Positions 10,372 through 19,750 of a stretch of 43,865 nt of DNA are shown here, in pieces. The stretch spans positions 1 to 43,865 of the forward strand of contig JAITMV010000074.1 of the NCBI GenBank assembly GCA_031277295.1, given 5' to 3'. Under the pieces are notes generated by a model. It was not told the DNA's origin. It was given only the letters and a program-made list of their open reading frames with translations, and did no database searches. The stretch comes from Burkholderiaceae bacterium (GTDB taxonomy: Bacteria > Pseudomonadota > Gammaproteobacteria > Burkholderiales > Burkholderiaceae_C). Each line of letters begins with the position of its first letter. Position 1 is the first letter of the stretch. The position numbers were made by a program, and so were the translations under genes.

Positions 10372-11910
10372 ATGAAAGAACTCGCCATGAATACGCTGGT
10401 CGACCGGTTGGCCGCGCTGACGCCCGAGCGGCTGCGCGGCATTCGCCGCGGTATAGAAAAAGAAAGCCTGCGCGCGCTGCCCGACGGGCAACTGGCCCTG
10501 ACGCCGCACCCAGCGGCGCTGGGTTCGCCGCTGACGCACCCGCGCATCACCACCGACTTCAGCGAATCGCAGCTCGAACTGATTACCGGCGCGCACCCCA
10601 GCGTCGATGCCGTGCTGGGCGAGTTGACCGAAATCCACCAAATCGTCTACCGCGAACTTGCCGCGCTCGGCGACGAGATGCTGTGGGTATCCAGCATGCC
10701 GTGCCGCCTGCCCACCGACGAGACCATTCCGTTGGGTCGCTACGGCAGCAGCAACGTCGGTCGCGCCAAAAGCGTTTACCGCATGGGCTTGGGGCATCGC
10801 TATGGGCGGCGCATGCAGACCATATCGGGCATCCACTACAACTGGTCGCTGCCCGGCGCTGGCAGCGACGACTACTTCGGCCTGATCCGCAACTTCCGCC
10901 GTAACGCGGTGGTGCTGCTGTACCTGTTTGGCGCCTCGCCAGCGGTATGTTCCAGCTTCGTCGCCGGGCGCGAGCACGAGCTTGAGCCGCTGGGCAAGCA
11001 CGCCATGTACCTGCCACACGCCACCTCGCTGCGCATGGGCCGGCTGGGCTACCAGAGCGACGCCCAGGCCCAACTGGCGGTCAGCTACAACAGCCTGGAC
11101 AGCTACGCCGCCTCGCTGGAAGAAGCGCTCACCTGTCCCTATCCGCCGTATGAGGCGATAGGTATCCAGAACCCCGGCGGCGACTACAACCAACTGGCCA
11201 CCACACTGCTGCAAATCGAAAACGAGTTCTACGGCACCATGCGGCCCAAGCGCGTCATTGCGCCCGACGAGCGTCCGCTGCACGCGCTGCGCCAGCGCGG
11301 CGTCGAATATGTCGAAGTGCGTCTGATGGACCTGGACCCGTTCGAGCCCATCGGCATCAGCGCGGGCACGGCGCGCTTTCTCGATTTGTTTCTGCTGCAC
11401 TGTCTGCTCGCCGACAGTCCGCCCGACACGCAGCAAGAAATCGCCGCCCTCAAGGCCAACCAGCACTTGACCGCCGCGCGTGGCCGCGAACCGGGCCTGA
11501 GCCTGCGCCGCCACGGCAGCGACGTGACCCTGGCCAACTGGACAGGCGAGCTACTTGTCGAACTGGCTCCCATCGCTACCGTCATGGACGCCGCCCACGG
11601 AGGCGGCGCTTACGTCGAAGCGCTGGCCAAAGCGCAAGCAATGCTGGCCGCCCCCGAAACCCTGCCTTCGGCGCGCGTGCTGCAAACCATGCGGCGCGAG
11701 CACAGCAACAGTTTCATCGCCTTCGCGCGCCAGCGCTCGCTGCAAGCCCGCGCCGCCTTGTCGGCCATACCGCCGACGTCCGCACTGCAAACCCGTTTCG
11801 ATCAGTTGGCTGCCCAATCCGTGGCCGAACAAACGCGCATCGAGGCGACGGACCGCATGTCGTTCGAAGACTACCGGCTCGAATACACCTCGCCCGCGCG
11901 CCTGGGCTGA
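10372..11910 (+). CDS. gshA: Glutamate--cysteine ligase
   Basis: Makes gamma-glutamylcysteine from Glu, Cys and ATP, the first step of glutathione synthesis. The 512-residue protein matches the proteobacterial GshA type: GIEKESLRALPDGQLALTPH, TTDFSESQLELIT (metal and substrate-binding Glu residues), MPCRLP, TISGIHYNWSLP, and YVEVRLMDLDPFEP. The length is normal. ATG at 10372 is used; ATG at 10387 is possible. It lies 47 bases after valS and may be read through from it. No gshB is adjacent. Confidence 0.94.
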   Translation: MKELAMNTLVDRLAALTPERLRGIRRGIEKESLRALPDGQLALTPHPAALGSPLTHPRITTDFSESQLELITGAHPSVDAVLGELTEIHQIVYRELAALGDEMLWVSSMPCRLPTDETIPLGRYGSSNVGRAKSVYRMGLGHRYGRRMQTISGIHYNWSLPGAGSDDYFGLIRNFRRNAVVLLYLFGASPAVCSSFVAGREHELEPLGKHAMYLPHATSLRMGRLGYQSDAQAQLAVSYNSLDSYAASLEEALTCPYPPYEAIGIQNPGGDYNQLATTLLQIENEFYGTMRPKRVIAPDERPLHALRQRGVEYVEVRLMDLDPFEPIGISAGTARFLDLFLLHCLLADSPPDTQQEIAALKANQHLTAARGREPGLSLRRHGSDVTLANWTGELLVELAPIATVMDAAHGGGAYVEALAKAQAMLAAPETLPSARVLQTMRREHSNSFIAFARQRSLQARAALSAIPPTSALQTRFDQLAAQSVAEQTRIEATDRMSFEDYRLEYTSPARLG

Positions 11911-12043
11911 GAGCCCGTGAATGAATTCAGCGCGTCCGAGCAGCTCGCCTGCAACGTGTCTGATCTAGGCGCAAAGCGCAGCAATACCTCAAGACGTGCC
12001 GGCGCACGGGAACTTATTGCCTCATGCCCTAAACTTAGTTTCC

Positions 12044-14578
12044 ATGCGTCCCGTTTTATCGACGATAGCCTCCGACGGCGTCGGCGGCGTTTCGGTGCCT
12101 GGGCGGCATCGCCTGTCCTGGTTCAGACAGGATCGTTTTGTGCACCTGGTGCCGTTGGCGACGGTACTGCTTTTTTTGGCGGTAGTCATTTCCGCGTTCT
12201 GGTACCTGCGCTTGGAGGAAGTTCGTCGCGAGCAAGAGGCCGTCAAGCGCGACGTCGAATACGGCCAGCAGCGTCTGCGCTTGCGCCTGCTGGAGCGCCA
12301 GGAGCAATTGATGCGCTTGGCGCGCGATATTGCCAATCACGACATCGATCCGCTGCGATTCGGCTTCCACGCCGAGTCGCTGGCGATGCAGTATCCCGAA
12401 TTGCTGGTGCTGAGCTGGATTGGTAAACACGGCCAGGTCATTATCGTGCGAACCTCACCCAGCATCAACGCGCCACGCGATTGGATGACCGACGGCGCGC
12501 TAAAAGCCGGCGAAACCAAAACCAACTACGACTTGGCGCGCGATCTGTTGCAGCCGGTTTATTCGCAGCCGGTAGCCGTGGGCGATGGCGTACCCGTGCT
12601 GCAACTGCACATACCCTTTACCTTTGACGGTCGGTTCGCGGGCGAATTGCTGGCCGAGTATTCCATTGACGCTTTACTACGTTATGGCGTGCCTTCGGAA
12701 ATTTTGGCCAAGTACGCCGCCGCACTGCTTGACAGTAAGGGGCAGATACTGGCTGGACAAAGCATCCCGGATCGGTCGGACATTTCTGATCAATTGCCCT
12801 GGGCAGCCAAGGTCAATGAGTTCGAGACCCCGGTTTCGCCGGTCGGCAATGGTCTGATCCTGCGCATCCAAGCTTGGCGCACCTCGCAAAGCGTGCTGGG
12901 CAACGCGCTGTTTTGGTTGGCAGCGACGCTATCGGTTCTGACAGTATGGATGCTGCTGTACAACTGGCATCAGACGCGTCGGCGCCAGCAGGCACAAGCG
13001 GCGCTGCAAACGGAAACCGGCTTTCGCCGGGCGATGGAAAACTCCATGCTCACCGGTATGCGGGCGCTGGACTTGCAAGGCCGCATCAGCTACGTCAACC
13101 CGGCTTTCTGTCAAATGACCGGTTGGAGCGAGAGTGAACTGATCGGTCAGTCCGAGCCTTTTTCATACTGGCCCGAAGCGGACCGCGAAACGCTGACCAT
13201 GCGGCTGGCCGAGGAACTGAGCGGCACCGCCGACACGGCAGGCTTTCAGATGCGCGTCAAGCGCAAAGACGGCTCCCTGTTCGACGCCCGTCTGTACGTG
13301 TCGCCGCTGATCGACGCTGCCGGCAAGCAGACCGGTTGGATGGCGTCGATGACTGACATTACCGAGCCGAATCGCGTGCGCCAGCAATTGGCAGCGTCCT
13401 ACCAACGCTTCACCACGGTGCTGGAAGCACTGGACGCCTCGGTGTCGGTGGCGCCGCTGGGCAGCAAGGAACTGCTGTTTGCCAACAAGCTGTACCGGCA
13501 GTGGTTTGGCGATACCTCGTCCGGTCACATGAAGCTGGTAATGCGCGCCAGCACACTGCCGCGGCACGACGCCAGTGAAAGCCTGGACGCGGTCGACACA
13601 CTGGCCGGCTTGCCGTTGGACAGTCTGGCCGCCTCGCCCGCCGCCGAACAAGACGAGGTGTACATCGAGCGTCTGGACAAATGGCTGGAAGTGCGCTCGC
13701 GCTACCTCCACTGGGTAGACGGACGGCTGGCGCAACTGGTCATCGCCACCGACATCACCGCCCGTCGCCGCGCCGAGGAGCAGGCCGCCGCTCAGGCCGA
13801 CCGCGCACAAACCGCCAGCCGCCTGATCATCATGGGCGAAATGGCCTCCAGCGTAGCGCACGAGCTGAACCAGCCGCTGACGGCGATCAGCAATTACTGC
13901 ACCGGCATGATCTCGCGCGTGCGCGGCGGCGGCATCGGTTCAGAGGACTTGTTAACCACGCTCGAAAAAACGGCTTGGCAGGCGCAACGCGCCGGTCAAG
14001 TGGTGCAGCACATTCGCAACTTCGTCAAACGCAGCGAGCCGCAGCGCCAATGGTCAGAGGTTCCGGCGATGATCGAACAGGTGGTGGAGTTGGCGGAAAT
14101 CGAACTGCGCCGCCGCCAAGTCCGGCTCACTCACCACGTCGACGCCAACCTGCCGGCGCTGTTTGTCGACCCGATCCTGATTGAGCAGGTATTGATCAAT
14201 CTGATCAAGAACGGCGCCGAATCGGTTGAAGCCGCACAACGCTCGCCGAACAACCGCGTAGTTGACTTGCGGGTCACGCAGCGCGGCGTGGCCGGCATGG
14301 CGGCTGTGCAATTCGTAGTTGCCGACACCGGCAGCGGACTGGCGCCAGAGGTGCTCGACCACCTGTATGAGGCGTTTTTCTCCACCAAGAACAAAGGACT
14401 GGGAATCGGACTCAACCTGTGCCGCTCGATCATCGAATCCCACCAGGGCCGGATCGCGACCGACAACCTCTACAATGCGGGCCAGATAGCGGGTTGCCGC
14501 TTCATCTTTTGGGTTCCGGTCAGCCCGTCGCTGGGCACGTCCGCCTTGCCCAGTCACAGCAACAAAGTAGTCGTATGA
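12044..14578 (+). CDS. PAS-domain sensor histidine kinase, DctS-like
   Basis: Membrane sensor kinase of 844 residues. It has one transmembrane helix near residues 34-54, a periplasmic sensing region of about 230 residues, and a second helix (ALFWLAATLSVLTVWMLLY). A PAS domain follows (ISYVNPAFCQMTGWSESELI), then a second PAS-like region. The HisKA box is SSVAHELNQPLTAISNY with the phospho-acceptor His at about 606, and the HATPase has the N box (NLIKNGAES), DTGSGLAPE and KGLGIGLNLC. The architecture and the coupled FixJ-type regulator resemble DctS/DctR, which controls C4-dicarboxylate TRAP uptake in Rhodobacter. The ligand here is unknown. An upstream GTG at 11996 in the same frame is an alternative start. 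The stop overlaps the regulator's ATG. Confidence 0.88.
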   Translation: MRPVLSTIASDGVGGVSVPGRHRLSWFRQDRFVHLVPLATVLLFLAVVISAFWYLRLEEVRREQEAVKRDVEYGQQRLRLRLLERQEQLMRLARDIANHDIDPLRFGFHAESLAMQYPELLVLSWIGKHGQVIIVRTSPSINAPRDWMTDGALKAGETKTNYDLARDLLQPVYSQPVAVGDGVPVLQLHIPFTFDGRFAGELLAEYSIDALLRYGVPSEILAKYAAALLDSKGQILAGQSIPDRSDISDQLPWAAKVNEFETPVSPVGNGLILRIQAWRTSQSVLGNALFWLAATLSVLTVWMLLYNWHQTRRRQQAQAALQTETGFRRAMENSMLTGMRALDLQGRISYVNPAFCQMTGWSESELIGQSEPFSYWPEADRETLTMRLAEELSGTADTAGFQMRVKRKDGSLFDARLYVSPLIDAAGKQTGWMASMTDITEPNRVRQQLAASYQRFTTVLEALDASVSVAPLGSKELLFANKLYRQWFGDTSSGHMKLVMRASTLPRHDASESLDAVDTLAGLPLDSLAASPAAEQDEVYIERLDKWLEVRSRYLHWVDGRLAQLVIATDITARRRAEEQAAAQADRAQTASRLIIMGEMASSVAHELNQPLTAISNYCTGMISRVRGGGIGSEDLLTTLEKTAWQAQRAGQVVQHIRNFVKRSEPQRQWSEVPAMIEQVVELAEIELRRRQVRLTHHVDANLPALFVDPILIEQVLINLIKNGAESVEAAQRSPNNRVVDLRVTQRGVAGMAAVQFVVADTGSGLAPEVLDHLYEAFFSTKNKGLGIGLNLCRSIIESHQGRIATDNLYNAGQIAGCRFIFWVPVSPSLGTSALPSHSNKVVV

Positions 14579-15183
14579 GCCTGATTCCCAAGCGTGGCAC
14601 GGTGTATGTCATCGATGACGATGAGGCTGTTCGGGATTCGGTGCAATGGCTGCTCGAAGGCCAGGACTTCCAGACACGCTGCTTCGAATCAGCCGAGGCT
14701 TTTTTGGCCCGTTACGATCCGAGCGAGGTGGCCTGCGCGCTCATTGACATCCGTATGGACGGCATGAGCGGGCTGGAATTGCAAGACCGGTTGATTGAGC
14801 GTCATTCACTGCTGCCGATTGCCTTCATCACCGGCCACGGCGACGTTCCGCTAGCGGTCGACACAATGAAAAAAGGCGCGCTGGATTTCGTCCAGAAACC
14901 GTTCAAGCAAGATCAGCTTGTACTCTTGGTCGAGCGCTTACTGGAACAAGCGCGCGTCAATTACGCCAAACATCAGCAGGTCACCAACCGCAACGCGCTG
15001 CTGGCCAGATTGACCGGCCGCGAATCGCAAGTGCTTGAGCGCATCGTCGCCGGACGGCTGAACAAACAGATGGCCGACGATCTGGGCATCAGCATCAAAA
15101 CGGTGGAAGCGCACCGCGCCAACATCATGGAAAAACTCGGCATCAGCACCGTGGCCGACCTATTGAAGATTGCCCTCGGCTAA
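14575..15183 (+). CDS. FixJ/NarL-type response regulator, DctR-like
   Basis: A 202-residue regulator. The receiver domain has the acidic pocket VIDDDEAVRD, the phospho-acceptor Asp58 in ALIDIRMDGMSG, a conserved Thr in FITGHGDVP, and Lys in FVQKPFK. The C-terminal LuxR-type helix-turn-helix is LTGRESQVLERIVAGRLNKQ then ISIKTVEAHRANIMEKL. It should activate transcription when phosphorylated by the upstream kinase, to which it is coupled by ATGA overlap. The DctR label rests on the kinase pairing and receiver type. No target transporter is adjacent; a lone TRAP binding-protein gene lies about 22 kb away. Confidence 0.92.
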   Translation: MSLIPKRGTVYVIDDDEAVRDSVQWLLEGQDFQTRCFESAEAFLARYDPSEVACALIDIRMDGMSGLELQDRLIERHSLLPIAFITGHGDVPLAVDTMKKGALDFVQKPFKQDQLVLLVERLLEQARVNYAKHQQVTNRNALLARLTGRESQVLERIVAGRLNKQMADDLGISIKTVEAHRANIMEKLGISTVADLLKIALG

Positions 15184-15259
15184 AGCCGGTGATGCGTTTG
15201 GCGTGCAATATTGCCGATGGCCTGCCGCCGCTCATACTTTCACATGAAACCGCGCCCTG

Positions 15260-15330
15260 AGAGCCTGTGAAAAAAACCGCCTAAAGCCCGCTCATGCCTT
15301 CAAAACACGCCGGGTTTTTTCACAGGCTCT
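15260..15330. repeat. Short palindromic element with AGAGCCTGT ends
   Basis: Two 20-base arms (15260-15279 and 15311-15330) are inverted copies with one mismatch: AGAGCCTGTGAAAAAAACCG and the inverse of AGAGCCTGTGAAAAAACCCG. The loop is 31 bases. The A/T runs mean each strand ends a stem with a T-rich tract, so it could act as a bidirectional terminator between the response regulator and folD. A second element with the same nine-base ends is at 29632-29707. Confidence 0.8.
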
Positions 15331-15407
15331 GACTCTAAGACACTCGAGTCTGGCGCTCCGCCACGTCGCGGTTCATGCCAGACGCCAGACTTTCAACGAT
15401 ATTAGCC

Positions 15408-16271
15408 ATGACCGCACAACTCATCGACGGCAACGCCCTGGCACGCCAGGTACGCACTGAAGTAGCTGGGCGCGTGGCCGCCCTCAAGCAGCGCGGCATC
15501 ACGCCGCATCTGAGCGTGATTCTGGTCGGTGACAACCCGGCCAGCATGGTCTACGTGCGCAACAAGGTAGCCGACAGCGAACAAACCGGCCTGAAGGCAA
15601 CGTTGGAGCGATACCCGGCGGCGTTCGCGCAAGCCGAACTGCTGGCGCGCATTCGCGCGCTGAACGTCGATCCTGATGTTCATGGCATCCTGGTACAACT
15701 GCCGCTACCGCCGCACATGGACGCGCAAGCCGTCATCGAAACCATCGCGCCGGAAAAGGACGTGGACGGTTTTCACGTCGCCAGTGCCGGCGCGCTGATG
15801 ATCGGCCGGCCCGGTTTTCGCCCTTGCACGCCCTATGGCTGCATGCGCATGCTCGACAGCATCGGCTATAGCCTCAAGGCCAAGCACGCGGTCGTCATTG
15901 GCCGCAGCAACATCGTTGGCAAACCGATGGCGTTAATGCTTTTGGCCCAAAACGCCACCGTCACCATCTGCCACAGCGCCACGCTCGATCTGGCGCATCA
16001 CACGCGCGATGCCGACGTTGTCGTCGCCGCCGTCGGCAAGCGTAACGTGCTTACCGCCGACATGGTCAAGCCCGGCGCGGTCGTCATCGACGTGGGAATG
16101 AACCGCGACGATCACGGCAAGCTCTGTGGCGACGTCGACTTCGCTGGCGTCAGTCAGGTCGCCGGTTGGATCACCCCCGTGCCCGGTGGTGTCGGCCCCA
16201 TGACCCGAGCCATGCTGCTGGTCAACACCATCGAAGCGGCGCAAACCGCCCACCAGACCGGTAGTAAATAG
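15408..16271 (+). CDS. folD: Bifunctional methylenetetrahydrofolate dehydrogenase/methenyl-THF cyclohydrolase
   Basis: Interconverts 5,10-methylene-, methenyl- and 10-formyl-tetrahydrofolate using NADP+. The 287-residue protein has the FolD signatures [18 protein letters not shown] (substrate Tyr and catalytic Lys), [46 protein letters not shown] and the C-terminal [18 protein letters not shown] at 15408 gives the normal length; an in-frame ATG at 15375 would add 11 unconserved residues. A 9-base inverted repeat (AGTCTGGCG / CGCCAGACT, 15347-15391) lies in its leader. Confidence 0.96.
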   Translation: MTAQLIDGNALARQVRTEVAGRVAALKQRGITPHLSVILVGDNPASMVYVRNKVADSEQTGLKATLERYPAAFAQAELLARIRALNVDPDVHGILVQLPLPPHMDAQAVIETIAPEKDVDGFHVASAGALMIGRPGFRPCTPYGCMRMLDSIGYSLKAKHAVVIGRSNIVGKPMALMLLAQNATVTICHSATLDLAHHTRDADVVVAAVGKRNVLTADMVKPGAVVIDVGMNRDDHGKLCGDVDFAGVSQVAGWITPVPGGVGPMTRAMLLVNTIEAAQTAHQTGSK

Positions 16272-16451
16272 CTTCATCCGCTTGCCGCAAAACAGAACCA
16301 TCCGCAGCGGGCGGCACAGCCGCTTAGGCGCTAACTTAAAGCCCCTTCCCCCAATGGAGGAAGGAGCAAAATCAGATTCAATGACACAATCGAGCGCGTT
16401 TTCATCACGATCCGCTTCGCCGCGGATGATTTTTCATAGAAAGGGATTGCC

Positions 16452-17096
16452 ATGCCAATGAAGAGCTTCATCACTCAAACCGCCGTCGTCAGCTTGGGCG
16501 CGGCGGCTATTTTGCTTGGCGGCTGCGCCGGCATGACTGAAACGCAGCGCAATACGGCTATCGGCGCCGGTGTTGGCGCGGTGGCTGGTGGACTCATCGG
16601 CGACGGACGCGGCGCGCTCATAGGCGCCGGCGTCGGCGCATTAGGCGGCTACGCCTGGTCGCAATACATGATCAACAAAAAAGCTGAAATGGAGCGCGCC
16701 ACCGCCGGTACCGGCATCCAAATCACGCAGACAGCGGACAACCGGTTACAGGTAAACGCGCCAAGCGACATTTCGTTTGCGGTCAACAGTGCGGAAATCC
16801 AGCCACGGTTGCGCCCGGTGCTCAATCAATTCGCCAACGGTCTGGGTGAGCAACAAGGCGTTGAAATCAGCATTGTCGGCCACACCGATTCCACCGGCAC
16901 TGATGCCATTAACGACCCGCTGTCGCTGAATCGAGCCAACAGTGTGCGCAATTACCTGGCAAGTAGGGGTATTGATCCTCGCCAAATCGTCATTCAGGGG
17001 CAAGGTTCCCACCAACCGATTGCCAGCAATGGCACCGTAGAGGGCAGGGCGCGAAATCGCCGGGTCGAAATTTATCTGGGGCAGCGCATCGGCTGA
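16452..17096 (+). CDS. OmpA-family outer-membrane lipoprotein with glycine zipper
   Basis: A 214-residue protein. The signal peptide ends in a lipobox (LLGGC, Cys at about 25), so it should be lipidated. A glycine-zipper segment follows (AIGAGVGAVAGGLIGDG and GALIGAGVGALGGYAW, about residues 36-70). The C-terminal OmpA-like peptidoglycan-binding domain (about 100-212) has VGHTDSTG, SLNRANSVRNYLASRGI and GRARNRRVEIYL, which carry the Asp and Arg that bind diaminopimelate. It is similar to YfiB/YiaD-type proteins, and probably anchors the outer membrane to the wall. AAAGGGA lies 6 bases before ATG; ATG at 16458 is also possible. Confidence 0.9.
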   Translation: MPMKSFITQTAVVSLGAAAILLGGCAGMTETQRNTAIGAGVGAVAGGLIGDGRGALIGAGVGALGGYAWSQYMINKKAEMERATAGTGIQITQTADNRLQVNAPSDISFAVNSAEIQPRLRPVLNQFANGLGEQQGVEISIVGHTDSTGTDAINDPLSLNRANSVRNYLASRGIDPRQIVIQGQGSHQPIASNGTVEGRARNRRVEIYLGQRIG

Positions 17097-17403
17097 GGCA
17101 CCGCCCTCGGGTCACCGAAAACAAAGCACTGGCGAGTCCCCCGCGGACTGCCGGTATATGCGTGTTTGCGATTCGCTCCTTCAGCCGCGAAACCGTACCC
17201 CTAATCCCGGATACGCTTTCCATACCTTGTAAAACCGCGCAAGCGTTCGTCCGGCTTGGCCCATCTTTTTTGGATTGACGCAACGCTAGCCCCATTGCTT
17301 GACTGGAGCGTGGCCGCCCATGCCAGCTCCTCGCCTACAATATACCCAGGCCTGGATACAAAGTGAGGCTTTGGTAGTTTGTCATTCAAACTGAATACCG
17401 ACA
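17097..17403. other. Intergenic region without recognised gene
   Basis: About 307 bases between two lipoprotein genes. I see no RNA gene or conserved reading frame. A possible sigma-70 -10 box (TACAAT, about 17335-17340) lies about 65 bases before the next start, but no good -35 is spaced from it. Confidence 0.4.
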
Positions 17404-17931
17404 ATGTGGCTTATACACCTTCGTTGCGCAATCACGGTTTCAGCCCTCAGTGCATGTGTGAGCGGTTGTAATTCGCTGTATTCAGAGGGAGTAACCACTG
17501 GCGCAGGAATTGCTGGCGCCGCAATCGCTGGCAAAGTGACCGATAACGCGGCTGCGGCAACGGGTATCGGTTTGGGCGTGGTAGCCGCGGCGAAAGCCGG
17601 CGTGCAATACACCCAACGGGTTGTGCACCAGCAAACCCAGGACTCGATTGCGGCGGCCGCTGCCGCCTTGAGCCTGGGCGAAGTCGCGAACTGGAGCGTT
17701 TCTCATACGATGCCGATTGAAGAAGACGAGCAGGGCCGGGTTACGGTCAGCCGCACAATCAGCAAGGGCCAATTGGAATGCAAGGAAATCGTTTTTTCAG
17801 TTGACGTCGCCGCAACCGCAAAAACGCCCGCCTCTAGCGCCTTTTATGTAGGCGCGATTTGCAGAGACGGCGATAAATGGAAATGGGCGTCGGCGGAACC
17901 TGCCACCGAACGCTGGGGATCGCTGCAATGA
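17404..17931 (+). CDS. Lipoprotein with 17-kDa surface-antigen-like C-terminus (paralogue A)
   Basis: A 175-residue protein with a short signal peptide and a likely lipobox (CVSGC, Cys22), then an Ala/Gly-rich hydrophobic stretch (GAGIAGAAIAGKV...GIGLGVVAAA) like a glycine zipper. The C-terminal half has two conserved Cys (LECKEIVFS and GAICRDG) and ends WKWASAEPATERWGSLQ. The spacing CKE...AxC..xxxW resembles the rickettsial 17-kDa surface-antigen domain, an inference from pattern only. It is directly followed by, and overlaps (ATGA) with, a paralogue that shares the same C-terminus. Probably an outer-membrane lipoprotein of unknown role. Confidence 0.75.
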   Translation: MWLIHLRCAITVSALSACVSGCNSLYSEGVTTGAGIAGAAIAGKVTDNAAAATGIGLGVVAAAKAGVQYTQRVVHQQTQDSIAAAAAALSLGEVANWSVSHTMPIEEDEQGRVTVSRTISKGQLECKEIVFSVDVAATAKTPASSAFYVGAICRDGDKWKWASAEPATERWGSLQ

Positions 17932-18431
17932 GTCTGCACCGGACACTAGCGCTGCTTGCGTGCACAAGCGCTATCGGCCTGAGCGCCGGGTGTGCGCCCA
18001 TAGGCGCCGCTGGTGGCGCCATCGCGGGAATTACCTCGGGAGCGGCAACAACCAACCCGGCGGTCGGTATCGGCGTGGGCATTGCGGTTCAAGCGGCGAT
18101 TGATGAAACGCTCAACTACTACATGCGTGGTTTGCGCCAAGACCAGCAAGACGCGATCGCGCAACTGGCTGGAAACATGCTGGTGGGCGAGTCCATGCCC
18201 TGGCGGGTAAAACACAAACTGCCGCTTGACAACGGTCATGGTGAAGTCCGCGTGACGCGCATGTTCGATACAGCGCTGGCGCAATGCAAGGAGTTTGTGT
18301 TTTCCCTGGTTGATGGCGAGCAGCCGGATGCCAAGGCCGCGTGGTTTGTTGCTACTGCCTGCCAGCAAACCCAGGGCTGGAAGTGGGCCTCGGTGGAGCC
18401 TGCGGTAGAGCGCTGGGGAACGCTGCAATAA
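17928..18431 (+). CDS. Lipoprotein with 17-kDa surface-antigen-like C-terminus (paralogue B)
   Basis: A 167-residue protein. Its signal peptide ends LSAGC (lipobox Cys22), followed by a Gly/Ala zipper-like segment (IGAAGGAIAGITSGAATT). The C-terminal domain aligns with the preceding gene product: PWRVKHKLPL vs NWSVSHTMPI, AQCKEFVFS vs LECKEIVFS, and WKWASVEPAVERWGTLQ vs the near-identical end. Both Cys are kept and might form a disulfide. ATG at 17928 overlaps the previous stop and is preferred to an ATG 51 bases upstream. The pair looks like an old tandem duplication under shared translation. Confidence 0.75.
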   Translation: MSLHRTLALLACTSAIGLSAGCAPIGAAGGAIAGITSGAATTNPAVGIGVGIAVQAAIDETLNYYMRGLRQDQQDAIAQLAGNMLVGESMPWRVKHKLPLDNGHGEVRVTRMFDTALAQCKEFVFSLVDGEQPDAKAAWFVATACQQTQGWKWASVEPAVERWGTLQ

Positions 18432-18506
18432 AGCCGCGATACCCTGACCGTACCATTGATTACCGCATTCCATGACCAAGGCCAGAAAAGAGAAAAACCC
18501 AAAACC

Positions 18507-18526
18507 CGCCTCGCTCTCATGAGGCG
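18507..18526 (+). terminator. Stem-loop, possible terminator after the lipoprotein pair
   Basis: CGCCTC (18507-18512) pairs with GAGGCG (18521-18526) around an 8-base loop, followed by a short GG and TTT. It lies 75 bases after the paralogue B stop and ends about 12 bases before the glycosyltransferase ATG, so it could instead fold the leader of that gene. Confidence 0.4.
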
Positions 18527-18537
18527 GCGGTTTATCC

Positions 18538-19632
18538 ATGACCGCATTGCACAATACCGCGGCTGGTGCCATCCAGCTTCGAGACCTCGATGCCGTGGCC
18601 GCCAACTTGCATCGGCGCTATACCGGGGTCACCTCGACGGTGAATGCACTCGTTGCCTGCCAATGCACCGAAATGCGCATTGCGGCAATGGGTTGGGCGT
18701 TGGCGCCCTCAATTGCCCGTGTTCCTTTGCGACAGCTTTTCACCCAGGGATGGTCAAAGCCGCCGACTTTCGGCAAACGCATCTGGCACGCCCGGCGCAA
18801 CGATGAAATGATCGTCGGCATCCTCCTGCGCCACATTTTGCGCCAGCCGTGGAAGCTTGTCTTCACCAGCGCAGCGCAACGCAGCCACACCGCGTTCACA
18901 CGGTTTCTATTGCGTCGCATGGACGCCGTTATCGCCACTACCACGCAAGCAGCGGGCTATCTGAATGTTCCTTCACGTGTGATTAACCACGGTGTGGACC
19001 TGCAACGTTTCGCGCCCGCCGCCGACCGTGAAAATGCTTGGCGCGAAACCGGCCTGCCCGGACGGTATGGCATTGGCACATTCGGCCGCATCCGCAAGGA
19101 AAAGGGCACGGATATTTTTGTGCAATCGATGATTGAACTACTGCCGCGTCATCCCGATTGGACCGCCGTGATTTCCGGTTGGTGCGCGCCGAAAGATCAG
19201 CCATTTTTGGAACAACTCCGGCAAAAAATTGCTGCTGCCGGGCTGGAAAAGAGGATTGTTTTTCTGGGCCTGCTGCCAACGCAAGAGGTGCCCGCCTGGT
19301 TTCGACGCGTGACAATCTACGTCGCCCCCATGCGTTGGGAGGGTTTTGGTTTGACGCCTCTTGAAGCAATGGCCTCAGCCGCCGCCGTGGTTGCCACACG
19401 CACAGGCGCGGCCGAGATACTGGTTGAGCACGACGTCACGGGTTTTATCGTCGAGCCTGGAAATTTTCAGGCTGTTACACAAGCGGTCGAACGCTTGATG
19501 ATCCACCCGCAACGCGCCATGCAAATGGGAATCGCCGGACGCCAAAAAGCGCAAAGCGCGCACGATCTGCTACAGGAAGCGCGCGCCATCAACGCAGTTT
19601 ATCGTGAAGTTGGCGGCGCGCGCGGCACTTGA
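18538..19632 (+). CDS. GT4-family glycosyltransferase
   Basis: A 364-residue GT-B fold enzyme. The C-terminal nucleotide-sugar domain has GTFGRIRKEKGTDIFVQSM, the region around VFLGLLPTQEVPAWF, and the EX7E motif in EGFGLTPLEAMA (about residues 266-277), typical of retaining GT4 enzymes. The N-terminal part (VAANLHRRYTGVTSTVNALV) resembles LPS core or envelope mannosyl/glucosyltransferases. No transmembrane helix. No other polysaccharide genes are adjacent, so the sugar and acceptor cannot be given; cell-envelope glycan synthesis is the likely role. Confidence 0.85.
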   Translation: MTALHNTAAGAIQLRDLDAVAANLHRRYTGVTSTVNALVACQCTEMRIAAMGWALAPSIARVPLRQLFTQGWSKPPTFGKRIWHARRNDEMIVGILLRHILRQPWKLVFTSAAQRSHTAFTRFLLRRMDAVIATTTQAAGYLNVPSRVINHGVDLQRFAPAADRENAWRETGLPGRYGIGTFGRIRKEKGTDIFVQSMIELLPRHPDWTAVISGWCAPKDQPFLEQLRQKIAAAGLEKRIVFLGLLPTQEVPAWFRRVTIYVAPMRWEGFGLTPLEAMASAAAVVATRTGAAEILVEHDVTGFIVEPGNFQAVTQAVERLMIHPQRAMQMGIAGRQKAQSAHDLLQEARAINAVYREVGGARGT

Positions 19633-19750
19633 TCGAGAAAACCGGGCGCGGCGGCGACGGCTTGGCGCGTTGTCGGCGACGTTCTGCCATGCCAGATCAA
19701 AGGGCCGGCCCCGGCGGTGATGGAAGAGCAACCGTCATTGCCGCCCCAGT

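Noticed and set aside
16344-16370. CCTTCC / GGAAGG stem upstream of the OmpA-like lipoprotein gene
   Set aside because: Short stem with no T-run; could be a weak folD terminator but not supportable.
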